From Hirundichthys speculiger (lineage: Eukaryota > Chordata > Actinopteri > Beloniformes > Exocoetidae), in the NCBI GenBank assembly GCA_018398805.1, contig JAGFBZ010000900.1:1612001-1676000 (forward strand): a DNA stretch of 64,000 nucleotides, given 5' to 3'. Of the stretch, positions 45,106 to 59,102 are shown in pieces. The notes below the pieces were generated by a model that worked only from the letters and a program-made list of their open reading frames with translations, was not told the origin of the DNA and did not search any database. The first letter of the stretch is position 1, and every line of letters starts with the position of its first letter. The translations under genes were made by a program, and so were the position numbers.

Positions 45106-45746
45106 ATGGCCATGATGTTTTTTTAATTCGGAATTAATTATTCTGAATTAAATAATTCCGAATTAAACTATTTTCCTTCGAGTTTACATGGAAATAGTAA
45201 TTCCGAATTGAGGTTTACATGGGAAACACGTTTGATCAACTTTATCTAATTCCGCTTAAGGTCTGGGGGTTGGGAAGGGTTCTGATTGGATGGGGGGGGC
45301 GGACGTCTTTACATCTACCGGAAGAAAACAAACTTAGCGAACTCGATTAGCAACAACATGGAGGACTACATTATTAGGATCCTTTTTGGATTTGTTTTGA
45401 TTTTATTGTTGAAGCAGCAGCACGACAACATCATGTCGAAGTTGTTTTGTTTTCGAAAACAAGCCCAGCGCAGGAATATAAGCATCATCGCGACAGACGG
45501 GCAAGAGAACGAGCATGCGCAAAAAGATCGGAATTAATTTAAAGCGGAATGAGTGTATACATGACCGTGGAATTAATTCTATTCGGATTTAAAATCAGAA
45601 TAAACCAGCCACTTACTTCAGAATTAAGTTTAATTTGGAATGGACATTTTCATTCGGAATTAGGTGTTTACATGGTAATTTTTATTCTGATTTAATTTTG
45701 ATTCTGAATTAAAGAGGAATTAAACTTCCCATGTAAATGCACTGAA
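45106..45746 (+). mobile_element. Inverted-repeat element, copy 2 (TTTACATGG family)
   Basis: Inverted relative to copy 1 at 24168-24893, with the same terminal AACTTCCCATGTAAA motif and the same interior TTCCG-rich palindromes. The short frame at 45358-45537 begins MEDYIIRILF, sharing MEDYII with copy 1 and then diverging. Confidence 0.65.
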
Positions 45747-47605
45747 TGCCTTTTATCGACTTTTACAATATGCCGATAAATTTAAGACGTGTTTTCAACA
45801 TGAGAGTAAATTAGAAATATAGGATGCTTATCTCAATCAATGAGCATTTTGCGTCTTCAGGGAGTGAAACTAATAAAACAAGCTTTCATCTGTATCTTCT
45901 CTCGTCTGTACACACAAACATGCAGATGTGAGTCAGTTTCATCTAAGCAGCGCTTGTTGTTTAAACATTAACAGGTAAGTGATTTATAAGCATTGTTCAA
46001 CTATGCGATTTGACCTGGATATGAAACAAATTGGAATGTAAAATATGATTACTTGCTAATGAGAGGAAATGTTTTTCTTTAAAAAAGAAAAAAGAAAAAA
46101 GAAAATCAGTCGATGTAATTCGAGTACGTATAGAGGAAACACGGACTGTTGGTTTCATTAAATACCATGCACATGCATTTTTCTTTCCATTATTTTTGAG
46201 GCTATTAAATTCATGCATGATTTAACAGCTGCCCATTAGTAGCTGCAACTAACTGGCATTCATAAAACAAAATGGCATATAAACCTATGGTGTATGCAAT
46301 CTGCTCATGTACACTTTTTATAATGAAGGCACTGAATGGTGCACAGTCAGAGTACTTGCCGTAAAAGTGGAAGCCACAAGATCCCCGTGCATTAAAGGGC
46401 ACCACTTTATATAAAGACATAAAGGCTGACATAAAGTATAAGTCAACCCAATTAATTACAAGTGGGGAAAACCACTTAAAAAACAAAACCACTTAAGTTT
46501 TTTTTTTCTTTTCCCACCCTTAACAATTAAGTTCTATTTATGTTTATGATGATGGATTATTTGTAAGAAAATCTAAAAAAAAGAAAAAAAAGATGTACAA
46601 TTTCTATACTATCTTTCTTTTTCTCAACTATGCATAATATTTTTATCCTAAATCTTAAAAAAAGAGATTCGCTGGTGTGAAAATACATTATGATGAAATT
46701 CTACAGCTTCATGCTGCCCAGAAAAATAAAGTGAGTAAATTAATAAATAAATAAATGAAATGAATGAAGGAAACCTCTAAATCTTTGGATTTTCCTCTCA
46801 ACTCTCCACTTTAATTACATGTTAATTGTGCACTCCAACTATAATTTTCTCCTGAAATGATTCCTTACTCCATTCAAAAATACTTTATTTATCCCTGAAG
46901 GGGAGTTAATTGTGCAGTAGTTGTCATGATTTAGGTCTTCAGTGTTCTGTCAGTGAACACCGAGGTTTTTATAGCGTGAATGTGAAAATGCCATCTGTCT
47001 CGGGTCACGGACACCTGCCCGGAACTTTCCTTATATCACTGCTGATATTATGTTCTGGCCATAGTCCTTTTATCATGTCTGGGGTTCTCCTGTGTCTCTG
47101 TCAACCATGCCTGCCAGTTGTTATCCTCAAATGTTCTGTCTCGGACACTCATGCGTCAGTTCTTTGTCACTTGGTCATTCCTGCATCACCTGCTCAGGTG
47201 TAGGTTGGATTGGAATTGAACAGGACAGTGTTTCTAGTGCATTTGCTTGTTTAGAAATAAAAGCTATTGTAAGGATTTTGAGCTTTACTCAGTTTTATTT
47301 TCTTAAATACAGTGCTATTATTCTGAACGCACCAGTTCTTTAACTTTTACTTTGCAGTTTGAACTAAACGTTCACGTCCATTTGCGTACACAGCCAACTG
47401 TGTTGTGAATGTTTCTTGCTTCAGTGCGATAATGGAGGTCTGCAGTTGGGGGCAGAATACAGAGCCAGAGTCAAACACACAACTGTGTACAAGAAAGGGA
47501 AACAGAAGGAGAAATTGACAAGAAACGCCAGCATTATTTTCGTAATTAGTAATCCTTACAAAACAATTGGCTTCAATCAGCTTGGACTCTGAATAAAATG
47601 TTTAC
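45747..47605. other. intron sequence; possible LINE or SINE 3' tail
   Basis: AATACTTTATTTATCCCTGA near 46880 resembles the 3' tail of common fish LINE-mobilised repeats. Nothing else has support. Confidence 0.4.
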
Positions 47606-47751
47606 CAGGCAGCGCAGTGGCGTACTGGTTAGCGATGCTTCTTTCTGTACAGTTTGCATGTTATCCCTGTGCATGGCTTTTCTCCTTGTATGCTAGGACT
47701 GATGAATCTCAATTGACTATAGGATTAAGAGGTTTTTTTTTTTTTCTTTTA
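47606..47751 (+). mobile_element. Decayed tRNA-derived SINE
   Basis: GGCAGCGCAGTGGCGTACTG then GTTAGCG resembles the A-box start of a common fish SINE. GTACAGTTTGCATGTTATCC and the following CTGTGCATG match its body. The B box region is deleted and it ends in a T-rich run. Confidence 0.6.
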
Positions 47752-49636
47752 CATTGTAGTTTATCTCGATATGACCACACTAACCTTTGAACTTACATCT
47801 ACCCTTTTATTATTAGTGTTATGTTTAACAAAATCCATAAAACAAAATGAACATCCTGCTAAAATGTTGATCCATCCAAAAATAATTTAATTTTATTACA
47901 CTGAACAAAAGGGGGCTCCATATATAGGATTGAATAGTTACATAGACAAAATACACATGGATGTGGAAACAAGGTGGCAAGTCAACGCCAAGCAAGTGGA
48001 AGTTTGGAATTTGGGTTTAGACGGTGCCCTGTCAGTTCACCTTTTGTAAAAGATTTGCTAATATTTTGATTACTGTATAGTTCTTTAAAAATTCTCTGTT
48101 CATATGTGCCAGTTTAAGCATGACAACCTGATTGTTCTGTGGTGCAGAACAGTTTCTTTTTCAAGACATTACGCACATCAGGTGACACTATTCATGAGTG
48201 AAGAATGGTCCAAATGTAACAAAAGGAGTTGCATAAGTGGAACGAAGACAAGGAAATCACAGGGAAGAGATGAGTAGCTTCCCAGAGGACATGCAGAATG
48301 AGAGGCTCTAACAACTATTAAAACTCATCCACCTCCTCAACTTTCAGTGCCTACAAAAAAAAAAAGGGCTCCACCTCTTTAAACGGTTTATCGCAACATA
48401 TCCACATATTTGTTTCATTTGAGTTACATTAACGTTCTGTTAAGCCGTTATTCAATGACCAAGTTATGAGCTGTAACGTATGGGATGCAAAAAAGATAGA
48501 AGAGGCTGTTTTTCCACTAATGCATTCATTAGTTTTATGTCTCCACAACTCATTTGTTAAAGATTTAGGTTTTCTCTCTCGCTCTCTCTTTTTTGTCATC
48601 ACACCATGTAATCTTTGTTGCTCCATGCCTACTTTTAGAATATACTATGCAGGAAATGTGTAGCTGTTATATAACGTATCTCAAGTTGTTGGGTAATGAA
48701 GACATTTAAGACAAAACATAGATTGTTTCACTCGGTTCTTTGATGGAAGATGCGAATTGGCTCAACAGGTCAACGGCAAAATGAAAGCAACAAAAATGAA
48801 AAGGTAGTCTTGGCTTACAACTTCCCATAACGGCTGATCAGGAAGCTGGCTAAAGTCAGTTGAAGTAAACTGATTAAGGTCGACACATTAATTCATATCT
48901 GAACACGTTTCTTCTCCCACATATTCAGGAACACACACACAGTTGCATTCCTGCTTCACGTCATCTCAGTTTGAGCTTGTGGGTACCTTCCGGTCTCAAT
49001 CTAGTTTAAAGCATCCATTGATGCTACTTCCAGACAGTACACTTAATGTGAGACCAGGAAGAATTTAGTCTTTAAGTTATCTGAGCGAAGTGGAAGTGTG
49101 CCAAGATCTCTTCCACTAAACAACAGAATTCACTCTCGCTGATACAGCCTAATGTCCTTTTCCATTAGCTTTTATTGGTCTACCAGTCTAAAACATTTGA
49201 GGGAAATAACATGCACTTACACTTTATATATAAATAGATATAAATATATATATATATGGCTTTAAAGTGGTATGAAGTTGTCTCATGTTAGCTCTATTTT
49301 GTTTTACACTGTCCACCGTTGAAAGATGGAGGCTGCTGGTAAATTACCACCAGTAAACTAAAGTGGCAACAGAAAATAAGGAAAAAAAAAAACTTTGAGA
49401 TAGAAGACTCATGGGAGTATTAAGGATTTCACATAACACTGCCATCAAACTAAAAGGAGACTGAATGGGCACCCTCCTGACTCAGCACTGACCGTTCACC
49501 CCACCCCTCCTCCCCCTCACCTTAGCTGGGGCAAATCCAACACTTGTGTGTCACTGATTTTTTTTCTTCTTACATGACTGTTCTCAAGGTGATGTCTAAA
49601 TACTGGTGGAACTATGCATATAAATGTATAAATAAT
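47752..49636. other. intron sequence, nothing recognised
   Basis: AT-rich, with short AT repeat near 49230. No motif supported. Confidence 0.5.
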
Positions 49637-50040
49637 AGGGCTGGGAGACGATTAAAATTTTTAATTGCGATTAATCACATGATTTACCTGATTAATCACA
49701 ATTAAACTCTTCGTATACCCAAAATCAAATAATGAATTTAAAAGTAGTGTAAAATGCACTTTTATTTAAATGTTCTTCTCCCATATGAACTAAAGTGTCA
49801 TAACATTTGTTGTTCAAACACTTTTAACTTCAGCACTTTTCAGTAATACATATTTAGTGTAAATATCATCTTAAAAATGTCAAATAAAATAAAGCCTATT
49901 GCCACTGCCAGGGCATTAATGTCATCCCGTTTTTATATAAAAAAAAAAAAAAAAAAGAAAATCCTGAGCCACAATCAGAACATTAAAACAGGTAATTTCT
50001 GAGGTAACAGCAGAAACTTTTAACGGGGAGTTCAACTTGT
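49637..50040 (+). mobile_element. Truncated hAT remnant (GGGCTGGGAGACGATTAA end)
   Basis: The left end TAGGGCTGGGAGACGATTAA followed by ATTGCGATTAATCAC is the mirror of the right end at about 18509-18548. The right part is lost. Confidence 0.55.
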
Positions 50041-53015
50041 CAGTTGTTACAAATAACCTTGTTTCTCTTGAATCCTTGATCTGGGAGAACTTTAAAATAA
50101 AAATGTCCATGTTAAAGTTCAATTACTCTATGTATCATTTGTTCTTTCCATTTTCAATTGCCAATCAAAAATTAAAAAAAATAAAAAGTGACAATTTATC
50201 TTGTTTTTTTTTTTTTGTTTTTTTTAAATCTAACACAAAAAAAAAGAAGAAAAAAAGCTTTTTTTAAAAAAAATATTTCATTTTTACATCTCACATGGTC
50301 CCAACATCTCCTGACATGGTTGGAGACAATGATAGAGCGGTGGTAAGATTCATAAAGGAGGTGGAAGATGAGACAGTTGAGATGTGATGGGGAAGCTGTG
50401 GGTCAAGGGAGGGCTGGAGGCAGGTGGGGAGGATGCTGAGCTGATTTCTGAAATTAAGCTGTTGAAGAACCATAATAATAATCATAATAATAATAAGAAT
50501 AAGAATACGAATTAATGATAATCCTCATTATGTTTAAAAATCATTTTACCTTAGCACTGTAAACCATAAATAATTTGACGTGTTATAGTGCTTCTCATTG
50601 CATCATAAAAAACTGGTGCCTCCTCTAAGTGTCTTTTTGCACAGGTTAGTACAATCTCTGGGATTTTGTTAATTTGTTGTAATAATTATTGACACAAGTA
50701 ATACTTGTTCAGAGGGAACAGCAGTATATGAAGCACATCTGTTGTGAAGTGGGAGAAGGAAGTGGTCATCATCATGTTTGATATGTTTGTTATGTCTATG
50801 AAGGCTACCTCATCTGTTCCTCATCTTTAGTTTTTGCTCAGTCAGAATCTGGCAGACTGCAACATTTTAAGCACATTTACAAAATCCCGTTGGATATAAT
50901 GTAAGTAAAAGTGGCAGTTAATTGGGTATAACATCCTTAAAATGAAAAAATCTGTTCGATTTTCATATTGACGGCATCAAAAGTACATTTGCACTTCATA
51001 GCAGCTTTCTCACGCTGTAAATTTGACTTGTTGAACCAACTAACTGCCATCCTGAGGAAACCTTTATGCTTAGCAGTCCAGCTACTGGTCATTATAATGT
51101 CTACACTGCATCTACAGCAAGTGTAGACAGTCCTGGAAAAAGTTTTGATACCTACTCACAGCTGACAATAACATTCCTGTCTTCTTTTGTCTTTACAAAA
51201 CCAAAGCACTGGGCATATTTCCAACCAGTGACTGTGAGCACTTCTGTCTCCATTATTGATAATACTGTTCCAGAAATCCTAATGTTTTAGCTTCATTGTG
51301 AATGGACACTAGCTCAAAGTTATACCTGTAGCTTACTAATGTATCTACTGTGTCTGATCAAGTTTACCCACTTACCCCGTCCTTCAGAGCCTCTGCTTCT
51401 CTATATTAAAAGACGCATTGCAAGTTTAACCAGTCGATGTAGAGATGATGTATAGTTGTGACAATTTCTTTGAGTCATTTGGACTGAGCATATTTATGAG
51501 TTTCTTATTCTACAGTCTACAGCTCTGTTCATAGCAGCGGTTTTCCAACCCTCATCTTTCTGCAGGAAGTGCCTCTTTATCAGTGGACAATTTTATTCTC
51601 CCAAAAATCTCCCTCACTTACAGTTTTGTCCTAAACAGATGGTACCACTCCCACTTTAAAGTACAATCGAATATGCATTCATTCACGTCATAAAATGTCC
51701 CCCTTTGCTTTTTCATACCAAGCTAAATATGTTTTTTTTTTCCACAATCTGGCAGTTGAGACTGCCAGATTGCAGAAGCAAAAGTGATCCAGAGTGATCC
51801 AAGTGGTTCGCAGTCCCTCTCAGCAATATTTTATGGGATAGGCCATTATTTTGTTTACTTTAACATCAATCTTCACCAGTCTCATGATAAATATTTTGCT
51901 GAAGGCAAGAATGCGTGCAACTGAGGGCAGTTTTTTTTTTTTAAAGCAAAGTTAAAGTGCCATATCTGTGCTTTATACTGACACAGTCCTTTACAAAGAT
52001 AAAGCACCCTGTATAAGGTGACCTCAAAATATCTGACCATAAAGGGTTAAGGTAAGGTAGAAACTACGACTATGTTAAACAATACGACAGGAAGATGAGC
52101 TAAATAAAGAAGTAAGTAAATACAGAACAAACCTTTCTCAACAAGGTTTTGTGCTTTTCCATATATTATTCTTAAAGAATTAGCAATGAGTAATTTGAAA
52201 AACAGTTCCAAATGCAGTTTTTTGGAGTTTTTTCTCTTCATCCACTGCTTTAATCTCTATATAAAATCTGGGCACATTGCAATGGTTCCGATATATGGAT
52301 GATATATAAGCAAACTTATCAGATGGTGGCAACATATAAGGTTCTGTAGAGATGAAACATACTGGGGTGATGTATGCCATCATTTCATATCCATCTAACA
52401 CTTGCCAAACAGTAAAGTATCCACACTCAAAAAGCTATAAATATGTTTTCCTTCCACAACAACCCGAGTAAATACAGTAGAAATTCCAAAAGAATCTTTT
52501 TGACATAATCATTTATGATCATTTATGAACAACAACCAGGCATAAAGGTACGCAAACACTCCCAAGCCCCGAATACGAAGACAAGCAGACTCTGGCAGTT
52601 TCTAATTATGTTAAATTACTAGTATTAACCATCTTTCTTGAACCATGTCATGTTTTGGAGTTAATCAGCAGCATGTCTACAAGTTGGAGGTGAACACAGC
52701 GGGCGGAACAAGAGGAAAAACAATGAGTGACAGTGTGGAGGAATGTTGAGTAAGAAAAAAAAAATGAAAAAAATACATAAGGGTTTTTCTTTGTATAACA
52801 CTAAAACAAAGGGCTAGCCAATCACGGTGAATAAGAAGCAGTGAAGAGTTTAATAGCTCTTATTATTTCGAGCACAACCTCAGATGTTTCAGTGGTGGAG
52901 TGAGCTCATCAGTCTGGTATCATTCACAGGGGATGATTCAGTTATTCCCACCCAAAGTTGTCAAAGCCCATGTAGTTACTGGAACACACACTAACAGGGA
53001 TATCGACTTTAAACT
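50041..53015. other. intron sequence, nothing recognised
   Basis: A/T homopolymer-rich zone near 50200-50280 and otherwise featureless intron. Confidence 0.5.
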
Positions 53016-53870
53016 AGGGGTGCACGATAATTATCAGGCCGATAATTATCGGGCCGATAACAGTAAACTATGACATCATTCCGATAGGTCCGATATCATG
53101 ACATATAGCCCCGATAACAACATTTGTCAACACAGTAGTGTCTCACTGCCTCTGAGCCTTGAATGACCAGCAGTGAATGTTATGTTCAAGTGATGTCTGC
53201 ATAATCAGAACAACGATTTCTCAGTAAGGAAAATTAAGAATACCCCCTCATGCCAGAAAACAACTTGTTAACTCGGTCATAATTTTGGTAGTTGCTGACT
53301 TGAATTAATATTCGCAGTATTCTCCCACATGTTACATAGAAAAAATAGAAAAGGCAGAAAGAACAACTAGCAAACGAGGGAAAGGAGGAATTTACGTAAT
53401 ACCTTGAATGCAGCATCTGGCACAGCATGCTGATGACAACAAACAACATGCCGTTGATTGTATGGAACTTCTTTAAAGTTTCCGAAGAAGATGGTTCACT
53501 GGTTATTTGTGACAAATGCTCCAAGTGAATTCCACGAGGAGGGGAAAAGTAGCACAAGCTTTAATACTTCAAACCTGATTAGGCATCTGAAACATAACCA
53601 TTGCTTTTGAAAGTTTTGAAATCGTGCAACATGGGCTAACGTGAGCTAACGTGAGCTAACGGTGCTAATGTGAACTAATGTGAGCACCTCAGCAGCAAAG
53701 AATTCACCTGGACTTACACACATGGGCAAGGCTTTTGAACAATTCAAGAAATTTGCCAAAGATGACCTGCGGCAAAGGTGAAATTGGTAGAAGGTAGAAA
53801 TGTTTGAATCTAACTTCTGAAAGTTATCGGTTATTGGTTATCGGTATTGGTTTTAAAAAACAGTTATTGT
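53016..53870 (+). mobile_element. BED-finger hAT element, second copy
   Basis: Begins AGGGGTGCACGATAATTATC and ends in TATCGGTATTGGTTTTAAAA, mirrored relative to 41358-42869. The plus strand at about 53440-53610 reads VWNFFKVSEEDGSLVICDKC, then a stop, then IPRGG: the same BED-finger start as the other copy, with different breaks. The right terminus is truncated. Confidence 0.75.
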
Positions 53871-54776
53871 TTAAATTTGACTGAGTGCAATAGGCCTCAT
53901 TCTAAAAATGTTCGTAAATCTGCATAGAATGTAGCATAGAGTGGTTTGTGGTTTTGGGTTAAAAATAAAATCAAAGATATTCACTTGAGAATGTACAGTA
54001 TGTGTGTGTGTGTGTGTATATATAATTACTGTTAGTGACAGAGTCAGGTACAGACAGATGTGCAGATTTAAGAAAAAAACAGATTCTATGACATACGATA
54101 AAAAACGTACGATGAAAAAAAAAAAGATCACTCACTGAAACTACAAACATCAAACTCATGCATGCACATTGAAGCTTTGCTCACCTATGCCAGTGAACAC
54201 AAAAATATAGCCCCATTAAAAGTATATCACTTTGGCTGTGTGTGTAAAAGATTGCATGTATGTGTGCATGTCTATGACGACACCGCCCCGAAGCAACAGT
54301 TTGTGCCTGGTAATTAGTCTCGAACTTGACTTCTGTGAATACATGCCTGCTTGGCAGAAGGAGAACGCCGCCTCAGTTTCAGATGGATGCCACAAGCGGA
54401 AAAATCAACGGTGACAAACACAATGAAAGAATTTCGTATCGCCTTCAATCCTTTTTTTCTTCACGCTCTTTTCTATTTTTGCAACATAAACCCTTCAGTA
54501 CTCAAATGAACACGCGTATGCTCTGAGACTTCCCTGCATGTTTTGGGTGTACCCCAGTTACCACACACCTGATTCAAATGAATGGAGCACCTCATTTTCT
54601 TGGCATTAAGATCTGCACAAGTCTGTCAAAGACATCTCGATATGAGCCAGATGTCCTGGATTAAAAACACTAGCTGCACTATTTAAAGATCTTTCTGTGA
54701 ATCTTAATAGGGCATTCCAGATGTTCAGTTACTGCTGATCTGATCTTAATACTTTACTATATCGGTAGTACTAATA
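53871..54776. other. intron sequence with (TG)n
   Basis: A short TG repeat at 53999-54018; nothing else recognised. Confidence 0.5.
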
Positions 54777-54784
54777 TTCTAGAG

Positions 54785-55129
54785 CAGTGATTTCCAAAGT
54801 GTGGGCCGTGGCCCCCTAGTGGGCTGTTGTAGTACTGCAGGTGGGCCGTGAGAGGTCATTAAAATTAAACAAATGTGTTTTAAATCCTCGATATTTTTTC
54901 AAATATGTTTTTTAATTACTGTAAAATATTCATGACATGATTTAAAAAAAAAACCATTAAGTAGTAAAAAAACAAACCAGCTAACTTAATATGACAATAT
55001 GTCATATGTAATATGTGTTGACCCCTTACAATAATATCGGAACATAGCTCCTAGTCCTGTATATTGATCACCGTTGTGATTAAAGGCTTCAAACTGGGCC
55101 GTGGTATTCTGGAAGTTTGGGAATGGCTG
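54785..55129 (+). mobile_element. CCAAAGTGTGGG MITE, copy B
   Basis: 345 bp, flanked by near-identical 8-bp repeats TTCTAGAG (54777-54784) and ATCTAGAG (55130-55137), supporting hAT-like mobilisation. Same orientation as copies A and C. Confidence 0.82.
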
Positions 55130-55137
55130 ATCTAGAG

Positions 55138-55978
55138 GTATACTGACCTTCACAATTACTTAAAATTGCATTTCATTTATAGTAGTTCTGAATAAAAGTG
55201 TCACACCCTGTTTGAGAGGAGAGTGCGCCTTTAATGCATTCGCCAGGCCCGAAGCATCTTGTGACGAAGTACTTCAGCACAGCATGTGCTGAGGTTTAAT
55301 GGGCACTCAGCATATAAATGACTGTAAACAGATATAGTACACCGCGGTGCACCATCAGCCATCCAGTGGCCTCATCAGCCTCATCCTCAGACTGAAGAAC
55401 ACAAAAGCACTATCATCATGACTGACCGTGCTTTTTGGTCAAAAAATGCTTTTATTGAGACCAACTATTGGACTTTTGCAATGTTCCATTTTTTAACTGA
55501 ATTTATTGTATGAAAAAAAAAAAATGACATGGCAGCTACATTAAAGAGATGAAAATAAGAAATTAAGAGTACCTTCCTGATTATTATTTGACCTTGGTCT
55601 GACCTGGATTCTCCCTATCTCGTTGCAGTATGTCTGCTTTTAAACCAATGCTGAATGTCTCTGTTTTAGCTGCCCTGAGTTTTTGTGTGACTCTTCATCT
55701 TTGACATCTATTTCTCAGGTTTGTTCCCTTCCCTCATCACCCCATTCTTTACCGCTGCCAGCATTTGCTGTCCCGTGTCTCTGCTCCTCTGCCCCCTCCC
55801 TTTTCTCTGTCTCTGCGGCACTTTTGATGTCAAAACCCCAGCCAAAGCCTGAGCTTATCTACGATGGGGGTTTCTGAGCCCTAACCAGACTAAGGGTTGG
55901 ATTCAAGAACATGGGACTGAGAAAATGGAAGAGGAAACAGGGACTGAATCCCATATAAATCCATCTCTATATCCATCT
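55138..55978. other. intron sequence, nothing recognised
   Basis: The pyrimidine-rich stretch 55590-55880 has a 64-codon frame without domain similarity. Confidence 0.5.
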
Positions 55979-55979
55979 A

Positions 55980-56041
<62 letters not shown>
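55979..56041. repeat. (CT)n microsatellite
   Basis: About 60 bases of CT with one interruption. Confidence 0.95.
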
Positions 56042-56044
<3 letters not shown>

Positions 56045-56046
<2 letters not shown>

Positions 56047-56618
56047 CCATATTGGCCCGAATATAGGACGACTCTGATAATAAGATTACCTATTTTTCAA
56101 ATATCATTTTGGGAAAATAAAAATATGATGAAGGCAATAAGCTTATTCATAAAACATTTCTTTATTGTACAGTTACTATCGAAAAAAACTCCCACAGAGA
56201 TAACATTCTGCTGCATTGTTAAACATTTTAATTATCTTATCTTTTTTCGGAAGTATGGTACCATACTTGCGTGTCAGATTTCCATGTTACTATTTAATAA
56301 ACTGTGTTCTCTTCAAATCTGAGAATATGACTCTGAATAAGCTACAACCATGTAGTTTAATGAACTGCATAACTATTGAAGTCGAGTTTTAGTCAAGAAC
56401 AACATAAATAATTCAGTCTGTAAAACATTTCTGGACTCCAACAACTTTCAAAGCCCTTTGCTCAAGTTGGCTCCGTGGTTCCTCCATTCTCACTGGTAAC
56501 CTAGGTGTGGCGCAGATGTGTAACTACAATAGAAAAGTCTAGTCCTCAATTATAAGACTAACCTAATTTTTGAGAATATTACTTCTAGAATAAAATATCG
56601 TCCTATATTTGGGCCAAT

Positions 56619-56624
<6 letters not shown>
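56045..56624. mobile_element. Inverted-repeat MITE between two microsatellites
   Basis: The ends TACCATATTGGCCCGAATAT and (other side) TACCTTATTGGCCCAAATAT continue to AGGACGA. 580 bp, no coding capacity. The adjacent CT and AT repeats hide any target duplication. Confidence 0.8.

Positions 56625-56683
<59 letters not shown>
56624..56683. repeat. (AT)n microsatellite
   Basis: About 60 bases of AT directly at the right end of the MITE. Confidence 0.95.
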
Positions 56684-56685
<2 letters not shown>

Positions 56686-57384
56686 ATATTTACCATATAT
56701 TACCATCTGTCAATCCCAGATCATTATTGGAATTTAATTGTTTTTCAACTGTATCTGGATATTCCATGACAACAATTTATCTCTTTACTTCAAACATTAA
56801 TGAACCCAGCATCAGTGACATTTTAACATAAATCTAAGCATATATATGTTTTTTCAAAAACAAAAGTAGGGAGAAGATTAGCTTGACATTCGGGGAGTTT
56901 TCAGAAGCATCAAAGGGTACATTTCAGAGTTATGACTATTAGAGCATTTACAACACAGATAGCTGATCAATGATGGATAGAGGAAGAGTGCAATATCACC
57001 CCCAGATAAAGATGAAGACCTAAAATCAAGCAGACAGTTGTAGTGTTTAATCAAATGAGAAAAATTACAAAATAAATTTAGGATTTTAAAGAAAAATCGA
57101 GTATGCTCTCTCACCACGGCTTTCCACAGCAAGATCAGTAGGGGCAGAGTAATCCAGGAATAAAATTTGCAATTGAATGGAACAGTTTCTTGAGACTAAA
57201 AAATCTAAATATCCTAAAAAAAATTAAGTCCTACAAACGAGATTCCCTGTTCAAGCAATAACAATTCAAAAAAAGGGAACACAAATGGCCAAGGATATCA
57301 AGAAAACCTTTTTTTTTTTCCCCCACAAAATTACCAGCAAAGTCACATTTAAGTTCAGACCTTATTTTAATCTAAACTGTAGAA
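56684..57384. other. intron sequence, nothing recognised
   Basis: No motif seen. Confidence 0.5.
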
Positions 57385-57746
57385 CAGTGGTTCCCAAAGT
57401 GTGGGCCGTGGCCCCCTGGTGGGCTGTCGCGGTACTGCAGGTGGTCCGTGGGAGGTCCATTAAAATTAAACAAATATGCTTTAAATCCTCAATCTTTTTT
57501 TAAATATGTTTTTAATTACTGTTAAATCTTAACATGATTTAAAAACAAAACAAACCAGTTAAGTGTTATTCTACCGTCATCTTGACTTAATGTGTCACCT
57601 TATTTGTTGACTCCTTACATTAATATCAGAACATCGCTTCTAGTCCTGAATGTTGATCACAGTTGTGATTAAAGGTTTCGGTGGGCCGCGGAGATTTTTC
57701 ACATTTCAAATTGGGCCTTGGTATTCTGAATTTTGGGAAAGGCTGC
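57385..57746 (+). mobile_element. CCAAAGTGTGGG MITE, copy C
   Basis: Begins CAGTGGTTCCCAAAGTGTGG and ends TTTTGGGAAAGGCTGCC. Same family and orientation as 39814-40191 and 54785-55129. Target duplication unclear (TGTAGAA versus CGTAGAG). Confidence 0.8.
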
Positions 57747-59102
57747 CGTAGAGAATTCATTACCATGTAATGGAATCAAAATAGTTTCCTTTAATAGTAG
57801 GCGATTACCCGACACTACCATGCGGTTATTTCATGCAGCGACATTATTAGGGCTAATTATGAATACAATGGATGTAATATGAGAGCACCCACACCAATTT
57901 ATGCTGACTGAGTCTTTTCACAACAGCACCTGCTTAACTAGAATAATCAGCCAGTAACATTTCACAGGAAAACAGTCATATATGCAATGTGACGTGTACC
58001 TGCAGCAGCTAATAACACCTTATCACTATCGGGGTTTGCTTATTAAACCATGAATCATTTCATGCATTATTAAGAGCACAGAGATAGAGAGCTGTACATG
58101 CATATGCTGTTAAAGATAAGATGAAAGAGACAAAGAGTTCAGGACACAGGCACAGTGTATTAGAAATATGAGGGTGGGCAGATGCTCTCAGTTTCTCTGC
58201 AAAAATTAACATTTAACATCAAGACTCCTTCTGGAAACACATTTTCAAAAAGAGCTAATGTGCTAAAAGAAAATCATCTGAGATCAAGCAGTCGGTGAGT
58301 CATGAAATACAGGCGACCAACAGGCACACGGAAGCCCTACAGCCAGGACACGTCAACAGCGGTAATTAACATGAGAGCTGTGTCAACAACCAGCTGCCAC
58401 ACATACTTCACTGCAGCTCAGTTGTTTGAAATCAACAATCCATATCCCTTTACACACCAAAAATGTATCTTAATGCCATTTTTTTAAAGCATGTTTATAC
58501 ATGAGTTTAAATACGGAACAGCAGCATCGCCTCCAAAGCTGGCCCTCAGTCAAAGGATCAGCTTTATCCCTGATCCATATCGTCCATGCAAGCAGTGCAC
58601 TAATTAGACATGCTAAGGCAAATCACACAGTTTTTCCTGGTTCACTGGCCACAGCACCTTCAGTAATCCTCCGTTATCACACAGTTGGGGAGGATAGTGC
58701 AGCTAATAACACTGTGATATTAGCAACACTGATCTGCAAGCGATAAAGCCTGGCTGCACAAACCATTAATTCTGCCTGCCTGAGCCCCAGACCACACTCA
58801 TCCTTGTTTTATCTGGCTTTTTTTCCCCTCTGAGCTCCATGCTGAACCCTTCCAATGCTCTCCAATCAGACAATCTAGTTCAAGATATAGAAAAAAAAAT
58901 GAAATAAAATCTACGCTGCCAAGCAGCATTAATCTGTGTAAAAAAAAAAAAAAAGGGGGGGGGGGGTGCAATGTGTCAGTAGCAGAGAAGCTGTATGTAT
59001 TGGTCGAGCGTTGAAGACATGAGCTTTTGAGGCAAACTAAACAAAACCCCACATTTGTTATCTTGACATTTGGATAGTAACGCTAAGGCTAGACTTTAAA
59101 GT
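57747..59102. other. intron sequence, nothing recognised
   Basis: Includes an A14-G12 run at about 58940-58966. No coding motif. Confidence 0.5.

Noticed and set aside
55683..55877. Pyrimidine-rich frame that could be a secreted peptide
   Set aside because: Low-complexity Ser/Pro/Leu composition and no family resemblance.
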